Assembly (NCBI GenBank): GCA_030430515.1
Contig: JAUIKX010000249.1
Coordinates: forward strand, 1 to 5,413
Direction: 5' to 3'
Length of the DNA stretch: 5,413 nt
Origin: Gammaproteobacteria bacterium
Lineage (GTDB): Bacteria; Pseudomonadota; Gammaproteobacteria; Pseudomonadales; Azotimanducaceae
Part shown: positions 1 to 5,412 of the stretch, one piece after another
How the letters are laid out: each line of letters begins with the position of its first letter
Numbering within the stretch: the stretch's first letter is position 1
Notes under the pieces: generated by a model
The model's input: the letters and a program-made list of their open reading frames with translations, nothing else
Told to the model about the DNA's origin: nothing
Databases searched by the model: none
Program-made: the position numbers and the translations under genes

Positions 1-591
1 GGGTCGTTCGTTTCACAGCTCGAGTCATACGCCAGTCCGTGGGCGTTCGCGTTCGATGATCCGGCGAGCTTCGATCAGCTGGCTGCGAGCGCTGGTGTCA
101 ACGGTGACCTTCGGGAGACGATGATTCACGAAGCCACGCACCAGCTCGGCTACAACCTCGGGCTGCACAACCGAGTCGGTCGCAATCCCCGCTGGATGGT
201 CGAGGGCCTGGCGACTGTCTTCGAGACGCCGGGCATGGAGACGCAGCGGATGGGGCAGTCGATCAAACGGGCGAACAGCGGCTGGCTGTACGGCTTCCGC
301 AAGTTCGCGCGGACCAGTCGGCCGAAGTACTACCTGGAAGATTTCCTCCGCAGCGACGAGCCGTTTCAGACAAACATGACGAATGCCTACGCCCAGGCGT
401 GGGCCCTTTCCTTCTGGCTGATCGAGACCCGGCCTCGGGAGTACGGACAGTTTCTGCAGCGCATGGCATCCGACGAGGTGTCTCGAACGCTGACAGCTGA
501 TCGCCGCGTCGAAGTCTTCAGGGAATCTTTCGGAGACAATCTGCAGATGCTCGACGTCGAGATGGTTCGCTTCTACGAGAGCCTGAAGTAG
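1..591 (+). CDS. DUF1570-type putative zinc metalloprotease, 5'-partial
   Basis: The frame is open from base 1 and ends at TAG 589-591, giving 196 visible codons, so the N-terminal part lies outside the window. The ATG at 121 sits just before the metal motif and is unlikely to be the real start, because the 40 codons upstream are open and protein-like. The sequence shows HEATH (127-141), an HExxH zinc site with its catalytic glutamate, and 20 codons later WMVEGLA, whose Glu (202-204) fits the third zinc ligand of a gluzincin. This spacing and the EGLA context match the DUF1570 / peptidase MA-like proteins common in Planctomycetes. The protein ends in a mixed helical tail without obvious membrane segments. 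Proteolysis is inferred from the motif; the substrate is unknown and any secretion signal would be upstream. It is convergent with the cysteine desulfurase and has no visible operon partner. Confidence 0.8.
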   Translation, partial: GSFVSQLESYASPWAFAFDDPASFDQLAASAGVNGDLRETMIHEATHQLGYNLGLHNRVGRNPRWMVEGLATVFETPGMETQRMGQSIKRANSGWLYGFRKFARTSRPKYYLEDFLRSDEPFQTNMTNAYAQAWALSFWLIETRPREYGQFLQRMASDEVSRTLTADRRVEVFRESFGDNLQMLDVEMVRFYESLK

Positions 592-725
592 CGGTTTCCG
601 GATTGAGCACGGTGGCGATCGTCAGAAACGGGAAGTGATTCTCGACAGGATCCATACAGCGGCCTGGCACACTTCGCTCTGACCGACACGTCGTACCGAC
701 GGGCACTGACTGCTCACTGGCCACC
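592..725. other. Convergent intergenic gap, no clear element
   Basis: These 134 bases separate the stop of the DUF1570 gene from the stop of the desulfurase on the opposite strand. A bidirectional terminator would be expected here, but I found no long stem followed by a T-run. The only local pairing is a 5-bp stem (720-724 with 730-734) that overlaps the desulfurase stop codon, too weak to call. No convincing small gene is visible. Confidence 0.5.
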
Positions 726-1910
726 TTATGTGGCTTTGCCCGTCGAGCGGAGTCGAGTGACCTGAGCGATGACGAAGTCTGCCGCCGTGGCGATTTCGTC
801 GGTCGTGTTGAAACGGCCGAGACCGAAGCGGAGGCTGGATCTGGTCAGTTGGTCGTTAAGGCCGATTGCGCGCAGGACGTGGCTCGGTTCGGGATCGGCA
901 CTCGTGCAGGCCGAGCCCGAGCTGACGGCGATTTCCGTCATCGCGTTCAGCAGCGCCTCGCCATCGACGCCGTCGAAGCTGACGTTGAGATTTCCCGGCA
1001 GACAGTCCGTCGGATGTCCGTTACGCCTCAGGCCGTCGAGGTTGTCGGACAGACGCTCCCACAGCGTGTCTCGCAGCGCGGCGATACGCGATGCCTCCGC
1101 CGGGAACTCGTCCTGAGCAATCTGGCACGCGGCACCAAAGCCGACGATCAGCGGAACCGGCAGCGTGCCGCTCCGCAGATGCTGTTCATGCCCGCCGCCG
1201 TCGAGCAGCGGTTCCAGCGCCACTCGCCTGCCGCCGCGCCGCACGAACAAGGCGCCGACTCCTTTCGGGCCATAAAGCTTGTGCGCGCTCAAGGAAAGCA
1301 GATCGACGCCGAGTTGCTGCCAGTCGACCGCGACTTTTCCCGCAGCCTGCACCGCGTCGCAGTGAATCAGCGTGCGGGGATTCGCCGCTCGAACGGTCGC
1401 CACAATTTCAGCGACCGGGTTTACGGTGCCGATTTCGTTATTCGCCAGCATGACCGAGACAAGCGCCGTCTGCGGCGTCACGGCGTCGGCGACCGACTGC
1501 GGCGACACCTGCCCGAACTGGTCAACCGGCAGCACGGTGACGTTCGCCCCGCAGCGTTCAAGCCGCTTCGCCGGATCCAGCACGGCTCGATGCTCAGCCG
1601 CGTTGACGATCAGGTGCGGTCGCGGGCGGTCTGCTCGACGCAGCAGCGGAGCGACAATGCCTTTGAGCGCCAGGTTGTTCGCCTCGGTGGCGCCGCTGGT
1701 AAAGACGACCTCGCGTGCGGTCGCACCAATCAGCGCCGCAACCCGCTCGCGCGCCGCGTCGACAGCGTCCTTCGCGTCCCAGCCAAACCGGTGCCCGACA
1801 CTCGACGCATTTCCGTACTGCTCGGAGAAGTACGGGAGCATCGCGTCAACGACCCGCGGATCGCACCGCGTGGTCGCGTGGTTGTCGAGGTAGATGGTTG
1901 GGTTGGTCAT
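726..1910 (-). CDS. iscS: Cysteine desulfurase, NifS/IscS type (group I)
   Basis: A 394-residue PLP enzyme that takes sulfur from L-cysteine as an enzyme-bound persulfide, giving alanine, to supply Fe-S cluster assembly and other cytosolic sulfur transfer. Length and motifs fit a complete group I desulfurase. The N-terminus has YLDNHATT (7-14). AAEHRAVLD places the cofactor-stacking His at 107, HCDAVQ the pyridine-binding Asp at 185 with Gln 188, and SAHKLYGPKG the PLP lysine at 211. SSGSACTSADPEPSHVL carries the persulfide Cys335 in the long mobile loop typical of IscS/NifS rather than SufS. The ATG at 1908-1910 is chosen because the conserved N-terminus begins right after it; there is no good Shine-Dalgarno sequence (TCATCTCCCG precedes it), which is common in planctomycetes. 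No iscU, iscR or other cluster genes are adjacent. A strong hairpin repeat begins 11 bases upstream of the start. Choosing between iscS and nifS as symbol is a convention; a housekeeping role is inferred. Confidence 0.93.
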   Translation of the reverse strand: MTNPTIYLDNHATTRCDPRVVDAMLPYFSEQYGNASSVGHRFGWDAKDAVDAARERVAALIGATAREVVFTSGATEANNLALKGIVAPLLRRADRPRPHLIVNAAEHRAVLDPAKRLERCGANVTVLPVDQFGQVSPQSVADAVTPQTALVSVMLANNEIGTVNPVAEIVATVRAANPRTLIHCDAVQAAGKVAVDWQQLGVDLLSLSAHKLYGPKGVGALFVRRGGRRVALEPLLDGGGHEQHLRSGTLPVPLIVGFGAACQIAQDEFPAEASRIAALRDTLWERLSDNLDGLRRNGHPTDCLPGNLNVSFDGVDGEALLNAMTEIAVSSGSACTSADPEPSHVLRAIGLNDQLTRSSLRFGLGRFNTTDEIATAADFVIAQVTRLRSTGKAT

Positions 1911-1921
1911 CGGGAGATGAA

Positions 1922-1996
1922 CTCACACTAAGGCACGAAGGCACAAAGAACCGGGCTGACTACGAAACTCTTCGTGCCTTGGTGCCTTCGTGTGAG
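1922..1996. repeat. Long inverted repeat (28-bp arms, 19-nt loop)
   Basis: Arms 1922-1949 and 1969-1996 pair at 25 of 28 positions (mismatches at 1929/1989, 1937/1981, 1945/1973) around a 19-base loop. Each arm contains a tandem AAGGCAC-like heptamer, for example AAGGCACGAAGGCAC at 1930-1944. There is no T-run after either arm, so it does not look like a simple intrinsic terminator. It lies 11 bases upstream of the desulfurase ATG, so any transcript starting further upstream would carry this hairpin in its leader. From memory, similar GGCACGAAGGCAC strings recur in planctomycete and other environmental genomes, so a dispersed repeat family is the likeliest identity; copy number cannot be judged from this window. 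Confidence 0.8.
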
Positions 1997-2075
1997 ACAT
2001 TGTCTGCCTGGGAGTTGCCGGAGCCGCGCTGCGTTTGATCCGGCCTGGTGCTCTGTCAGAGAGGTATCCTGGGGG

Positions 2076-2136
2076 AGCGAAAGTCGCCAGGAGTTCCGGT
2101 CACTCGTAACTGCCGAAAGTCCTGGCGACTTTCGCT
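2076..2136. repeat. REP-like element, perfect 17-bp inverted repeat
   Basis: AGCGAAAGTCGCCAGGA at 2076-2092 is exactly complementary to 2120-2136, leaving a 27-base loop. The octamer CGAAAGTC also occurs as a direct repeat at 2078-2085 and 2114-2121, so the loop side partly copies the stem. The architecture of a conserved stem in an intergenic space resembles REP/BIME-type elements mobilised by REP-associated tyrosine transposases, and I recall this stem from planctomycete intergenic regions. No transposase is present here. No T-run follows, so it is not a classical terminator. Confidence 0.75.
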
Positions 2137-2214
2137 ACTGATCGCCAGTGTGTCGTTCGGGGACGCACGGGCAAAGCCAGTCGCACACGGTCTTGGGGAA
2201 CCGGGTGAGGAAAG

Positions 2215-2269
2215 AATGCACCCTCCCTTTGGGAGGGTCGCGGTCTCAGCCGCGGGGAGGGTTTGCATT
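2215..2269 (+). repeat. GGGAGGG-rich multi-stem repeat, copy A
   Basis: The element is bounded by AATGCA (2215-2220) and TGCATT (2264-2269), which are complementary. Inside, ACCCTCCC (2220-2227) pairs perfectly with GGGAGGGT (2231-2238) over a TTT loop, then CGCGG (2239-2243) pairs with CCGCG (2250-2254), and a second GGGAGGGT follows at 2255-2262. The first arm can therefore pair with either GGGAGGGT copy, giving two alternative folds. The four G-tracts separated by a small hairpin could also form a G-quadruplex. A degenerate inverted copy lies 31 bases downstream. It is a REP-like dispersed element by inference. Confidence 0.7.
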
Positions 2270-2299
2270 GGCGTGGTTCGTGTTTTGTTCAGCGTGACG

Positions 2300-2347
2300 C
2301 CTCCCCGGCAGCTCGTGCCTCGCAGCCGACCCTTCCAGAGGGAGGGT
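2300..2347 (-). repeat. GGGAGGG-rich multi-stem repeat, degenerate copy B (inverted)
   Basis: Read on the minus strand from 2347, the first 21 bases match the start of copy A (2220-2240) at 19 of 21 positions. ACCCTCC and AAGGGT form the first stem, a second stem follows (2307-2312 with 2322-2327, one A-A mismatch), and GGGGAGG ends the unit. The order of parts is the same as in copy A but in the opposite orientation, so the two form a facing pair as in a BIME. The G-tracts are partly degraded to GG, so this copy appears older or under less constraint. Confidence 0.6.
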
Positions 2348-2389
2348 GAAGCGATGGGACGTGGCCTGCGTTGATTCGGATGCTGGAGC

Positions 2390-2410
2390 GGCGATTCGCG
2401 CGAAAGCGCC
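2390..2410 (-). terminator. Weak GC-rich hairpin at the isomerase stop
   Basis: On the minus strand GGCG and CGCC (2407-2410 with 2390-2393) bracket an imperfect inner stem around CGCGC, with the first base overlapping the TAG stop of the isomerase. It could act as a 3' end structure, but there is no U-tract and two internal mismatches, so factor-independent termination is doubtful. Confidence 0.25.
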
Positions 2411-3252
2411 TACAGATCCAGGACGCGGTCCATCTGGGCGGCGATGTCGGCGAGGCGGGTGCGGTCGCCGCCAGCGACTTCGGCGGTGGCCCAGCCCTGG
2501 TATTTGATCCTCGTCAGCTCGGCGCGGACTTTCTTCCAGTCGACACTGCCTTTACCGAGCGGCCTGGCGAATGCTTTGCGCATGCCCTCGTTCATCGCCA
2601 CAGACAGGTCGTACTCCTTGATGTCGAGTTTGGCGACTCGTTTGCCGAGCACCTCGATCCAGTGTTCCGGCCAGCCCCAGCGGACGACGTTGCCGACGTC
2701 GAAGTAGCACTGCACGAAAGGGCTGTCGAGTTCGTCGATGTAGCGAGCCATGCCCAGAGGCTCGATGAGGAACGTGGCCCAGACGTTTTCCAGCAGGATC
2801 TTCACGTCGTTCTTTTCAGCGTGGTCGATTGCGCGGCGGATGATGTCCTGCGTCTCGCGATAGTTCTGCAGATACGGGATCGTTCTGTCGTAACGCACAA
2901 CGTGCAGGACCGAGTTCGCTCCGTACCGCTTTGCCAGATCGATCGCTCCTGTGATGTCCGGGTTGCTCGAATTGACGACGCCATGAATCGGCAACCCGGT
3001 GACCTCGGATGCTTTGGCGATCTGCTTCACTTCTTCGGCCTGATCTGCCTTGAGCATGGCTCGCGGCTCCACGCCGTCGAAGCCCAGATCGACCAGCAGT
3101 TTGAACTTATCGAGTGCCGAGAGTTTCTCGGTCACCATGTGGTACTTGACGGCCTTGCGAATCTTTCCGGTGAACTCGCCGGCCGTTGCGGTTGATGAAG
3201 ATGCCCGTGACAAGGTTGCTCCGCCAGCCAGCAGGCCGGCTGTTGTCTGCAA
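2410..3252 (-). CDS. Sugar phosphate isomerase/epimerase-like TIM-barrel protein, N-terminus missing
   Basis: A xylose-isomerase-like TIM barrel (AP endonuclease family 2 fold). Members isomerise or epimerise sugars or inositol derivatives with a divalent metal; the substrate here is unknown. Candidate metal ligands are Glu155 in LLENVW, Asp185 in YFDVGN and Glu258 in ATAEV, numbering from the TTG at 3252. The KLDIKEYD segment (208-215) has Asp where many relatives have His in an HIKD motif; I recall the same LDIKEY form in planctomycete relatives. The protein opens with LQTTAGLLAGGATLS, the hydrophobic half of a Tat-type signal that normally follows an M-x-RR-x-F start, which suggests export to the periplasm. 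The twin-arginine part is absent: upstream the frame reads unrelated QENSKQT and stops at 3295-3297. The TTG has no good ribosome binding site, so the true start of about 6-10 codons has been lost at the join with the sulfatase gene. The rest appears intact to TAG 2410-2412. Confidence 0.8.
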   Translation of the reverse strand: MQTTAGLLAGGATLSRASSSTATAGEFTGKIRKAVKYHMVTEKLSALDKFKLLVDLGFDGVEPRAMLKADQAEEVKQIAKASEVTGLPIHGVVNSSNPDITGAIDLAKRYGANSVLHVVRYDRTIPYLQNYRETQDIIRRAIDHAEKNDVKILLENVWATFLIEPLGMARYIDELDSPFVQCYFDVGNVVRWGWPEHWIEVLGKRVAKLDIKEYDLSVAMNEGMRKAFARPLGKGSVDWKKVRAELTRIKYQGWATAEVAGGDRTRLADIAAQMDRVLDL

Positions 3253-4606
3253 CGTCTGCTTTGAATTCTCTTGCGTAGCGCAACAGTCGTTGAGCTACGG
3301 ATGGGTTTTCACTGAGCACATCACTGTGCTCGCCGATGTCGGTGTCCAGGTTGTACAGCGCTTGAGCGTGATCCTCACGTATGTGCAGCTTCCATGCTCC
3401 GGAACGCACGGCCTGCAGCTCATTACCAAAATAGTAGAACAAGGCCTGGTGCGGACTGTTGTCCTGCCCGTTGAGTACGATCCAGACATCCTTGCCATCC
3501 AGCTTACGGTCGCGTGGTGATTCCGCGCCCGCCAGCCCTGCCAATGTCGGTAGCAGATCCATGGTGGTGATGATTTCGTGGTTTACCTCACCCGTGGGCA
3601 AAGTGCCCGGCCAGCGGAGAATTGCCGGTACACGCATGCCTCCTTCAAAAGTGCTGCCCTTGCGGCCCTGAAGCGGTTCAGCGCTGCCAACGTAGGGACC
3701 GTTGTCGGAAGTAAAAATGACCAGTGTGTTGTGATCCAGGTTCAGTTCCCTGAGCGTGTCCAGGATGTCCTGCACTGTTCCGTCAAGTTCCTTCATGACC
3801 TGTCGGAACAGTCCGTCACGCAGAGGGTAATCTACGACGTCGCCTTCATGGCCCAGCGCTTCCTTCAGCTCAGCGGGAACGTCCCGCATGAACTCCGGAG
3901 AAATATGCAGGGGCTGGTGAGGCATGGGGTGTGCCAGGTAAAGGAAAAAGGGCTGGTTACGATTTTCCCTGATGAAACCTATGGCACGGTCGGTGAACCG
4001 TCGTGTGAGCCTGTCGGCATCCGGGTCCGTTTCTATGACCGTTTCATCCTCCAGCAGGGGCAGGGGCGGGAAATTCATCAGCGCCTGCTTGGGGTGGTAG
4101 GGGTGGATATCGTGGCTGTAGGGAATACCGAAGAATTCATCAAAGCCCTGCCGGGTAGGAAGAAATTCAGGCTGGTCACCCAGATGCCACTTGCCGAACA
4201 TGCCGGTTCGATATCCGGCGTCCTGCAGAATTTCGGCCAGTGTTATTTCGTCGGGGTGTAATCCTTTCGGGTCTTCCGCCAGCAATACCAGGAAGTCCGA
4301 GCCGTAAGCCATGTCATTGCGGATGGGGTAGCTGCCGGTCAGCAATGCTGCCCGCGAAGGAGAACATAGTGGCGCTGCCACATAGAAATTGGTGAGCCGC
4401 ACACCTTCCGCAGCCATACGGTCAATACTGGGTGTGGAAACGTGCTGCCCGCCATAGGAACTGAGGTCGGCATAGCCCTGGTCATCAGTAAAAATTATGA
4501 TGAAGTTGGGTTGTTCTGATTCTGGCGGCTGATGGCAGGCACTGAGTGCCAGTAAAGCAGCCAGGCATGCCGCCCCGGCTATCCTTCTGGTGGCACTTGT
4601 GTACAT
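3107..4606 (-). CDS. Lipoprotein sulfatase (S1 family), 3' end fused to foreign sequence
   Basis: A type I sulfatase that hydrolyses sulfate esters using a formylglycine made from Cys81 in CSPSR (81-85). The leader (1-24) ends in the lipobox LSAC with Cys24, so the mature enzyme should be a periplasmic or outer-membrane lipoprotein. Further family residues are TDDQGY (metal Asp41/Asp42), GKWHLG (Lys139, His141), HPMPHQPL (His230), SDNGP (Asp301, Asn302) and GRKGSTFEGG (Lys316). The ATG at 4604-4606 is supported by AGGAG 8 bases upstream. Native sequence probably ends near NSRPAG (455-460), which resembles the C-terminal end of such sulfatases. The following 39 residues, from Trp461 to the stop, are an out-of-frame reading of the isomerase gene and should not be treated as protein. 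The natural stop codon is thus missing. A formylglycine-generating enzyme or anaerobic maturase must be encoded elsewhere. The substrate cannot be told from sequence. G+C and style differ from the genes at 1-3250 and suggest a gammaproteobacterium. Confidence 0.88.
   Translation of the reverse strand: MYTSATRRIAGAACLAALLALSACHQPPESEQPNFIIIFTDDQGYADLSSYGGQHVSTPSIDRMAAEGVRLTNFYVAAPLCSPSRAALLTGSYPIRNDMAYGSDFLVLLAEDPKGLHPDEITLAEILQDAGYRTGMFGKWHLGDQPEFLPTRQGFDEFFGIPYSHDIHPYHPKQALMNFPPLPLLEDETVIETDPDADRLTRRFTDRAIGFIRENRNQPFFLYLAHPMPHQPLHISPEFMRDVPAELKEALGHEGDVVDYPLRDGLFRQVMKELDGTVQDILDTLRELNLDHNTLVIFTSDNGPYVGSAEPLQGRKGSTFEGGMRVPAILRWPGTLPTGEVNHEIITTMDLLPTLAGLAGAESPRDRKLDGKDVWIVLNGQDNSPHQALFYYFGNELQAVRSGAWKLHIREDHAQALYNLDTDIGEHSDVLSENPSVAQRLLRYAREFKADVADNSRPAGWRSNLVTGIFINRNGRRVHRKDSQGRQVPHGDRETLGTR
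3227..3252. other. Join between two unrelated genes (probable chimeric junction)
   Basis: On the minus strand these 26 bases encode ADNSRPAG as the end of the sulfatase in one frame and LQTTAGLLA as the Tat-like start of the isomerase in another. Above this zone only the sulfatase frame makes sense; below it only the isomerase frame does. The breakpoint therefore lies in or at the edge of a short stretch compatible with both genes. That length is typical of small k-mer overlaps in metagenome assembly and also of microhomology recombination. Confidence 0.7.
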
Positions 4607-4614
4607 TAAACAGG

Positions 4615-4619
4615 CTCCT
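4615..4619 (-). promoter_or_regulatory. Ribosome binding site of the sulfatase
   Basis: AGGAG on the minus strand lies 8 bases before the ATG at 4604-4606, a standard Shine-Dalgarno placement that fixes the start ahead of the lipoprotein signal. The whole gap to the thiolase stop is 56 bases (4607-4662), with no convincing terminator or promoter, so the sulfatase may be co-transcribed with the thiolase. Confidence 0.75.
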
Positions 4620-4662
4620 GTCTGATCTGGGTTGCCAGGTTAATTTTTACCGGAAATTCCGC

Positions 4663-5412
4663 CTAGGCTTCGGCTTGGTAAAGCGTCACCACACAGGCGC
4701 CTCCCAGGCCCAGGTTATGCTGCAGGCCAATTCGTGCATTCGGAACCTGGCGGACGCCGCAGGCTCCGCGCAATTGCTGCACCAGTTCATGGCATTGTGC
4801 CAGACCGGTTGCACCCAGCGGGTGCCCTTTGGACAGTAGCCCACCGGAAGGGTTGGTGACCACTCTGCCACCGTAACCGTTGTCACCATCGGCAATGAAC
4901 TGGCTCGCTCCTCCTGCGGGGCACAATCCCAAGCCTTCATAGCTGATCAGTTCGTTCTGGGCGAAGCAATCGTGAAGCTCTACGACGTCTACCTCATCAG
5001 GTCCTAAGGCGGCGGATTCGTAAACCTGCTCGCAAGCGCGCCGGGTCATGTCATAGCCCACCAGCTGCATCATGTCATCGGCTTCGAATGTGTTGGGCTG
5101 GTCCGTTGTCATGGCCTGTGCCCGTATGGTTACCAGCTGGTTCAGTCCGTGCTTGCGGGCGAAGCTTTCGGAAACCACCAACGCTGCAGCAGCGCCGCAG
5201 GTGGGAGGGCATGCCATCAACCGGGTCATAACGCCCGGCCACAAGGGAGGTGATGCCAGAACTTCTTCCACCGATAGCTCCTTGCGGAACAACGCCAGTT
5301 CATTGTGCGCTGCGTGGCGGCTGGCTTTGGCGCGAATCCGGGCGAAGTCTTCGAGTGTTGAACCGTACCTCTGCATATGGTGCAGGCCGGCACCGCCGAA
5401 ATAGCGCAGGGC
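4663..5412 (-). CDS. SCP2-type thiolase (lipid-transfer protein family), 5'-partial
   Basis: The C-terminal 249 residues of a thiolase-superfamily enzyme whose family is usually about 390-400 long. The frame runs off the window edge, beginning ALRYFGGAGLHHMQRYG; the ATG at 5374-5376 is internal. Such enzymes cleave 3-oxoacyl-CoA with CoA to acetyl- or propionyl-CoA plus a shortened acyl-CoA in the cytosol, in fatty acid or sterol side-chain degradation. The marks are RLMACPPTCGAAA, the HDCF motif that distinguishes SCP2 thiolases (Cys at 4966-4968), NPSGGLLSKGHPLGATG with the catalytic His at 4822-4824, and a closing GLGGACVVTLY. The N-terminal nucleophilic Cys region is outside the window, so activity cannot be judged fully. 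The lipid-binding SCP2 domain is not fused at this C-terminus. The stop is TAG 4663-4665. The sulfatase follows 56 bases later on the same strand. The style suggests a proteobacterial origin like the sulfatase. Confidence 0.88.
   Translation of the reverse strand, partial: ALRYFGGAGLHHMQRYGSTLEDFARIRAKASRHAAHNELALFRKELSVEEVLASPPLWPGVMTRLMACPPTCGAAAALVVSESFARKHGLNQLVTIRAQAMTTDQPNTFEADDMMQLVGYDMTRRACEQVYESAALGPDEVDVVELHDCFAQNELISYEGLGLCPAGGASQFIADGDNGYGGRVVTNPSGGLLSKGHPLGATGLAQCHELVQQLRGACGVRQVPNARIGLQHNLGLGGACVVTLYQAEA

Noticed and set aside
720..734. Small hairpin at the desulfurase stop as a terminator
   Set aside because: Only five base pairs, no T-run, and it overlaps the stop codon; chance pairing is a sufficient explanation.
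849..1931. Long open frame of 360 codons on the plus strand across the desulfurase gene
   Set aside because: It is the antisense of a clearly conserved, high-G+C cysteine desulfurase; its translation is arginine-rich with no recognisable domain.
1930..1944. Tandem AAGGCAC units as the start of a CRISPR array
   Set aside because: The repeats are heptamer-scale, contiguous without spacers, and part of an inverted repeat.
2048..2374. Possible small protein of 108 codons in the repeat-rich gap
   Set aside because: The frame runs through several hairpin repeats, lacks a ribosome binding site and has no protein-like character.
2371..3195. Open frame of 274 codons on the plus strand opposite the isomerase
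   Set aside because: The minus-strand reading has clear TIM-barrel motifs; the plus-strand reading has no family features and is a codon-bias shadow.
3263..3268. EcoRI site GAATTC close to the junction, suggesting a cloning ligation
   Set aside because: It lies about 11 bases outside the overlap zone and encodes part of the AREFK segment of the sulfatase in frame, so it is native gene sequence rather than the joining point.
3578..4261. Open frame of 227 codons on the plus strand inside the sulfatase
   Set aside because: It is antisense to conserved sulfatase motifs and shows no domain of its own.
726..4606. Sulfur-metabolism cluster linking cysteine desulfurase and sulfatase
   Set aside because: The two lie on opposite sides of the probable chimeric join, and their chemistry (cysteine persulfide transfer versus sulfate ester hydrolysis) is not functionally coupled.
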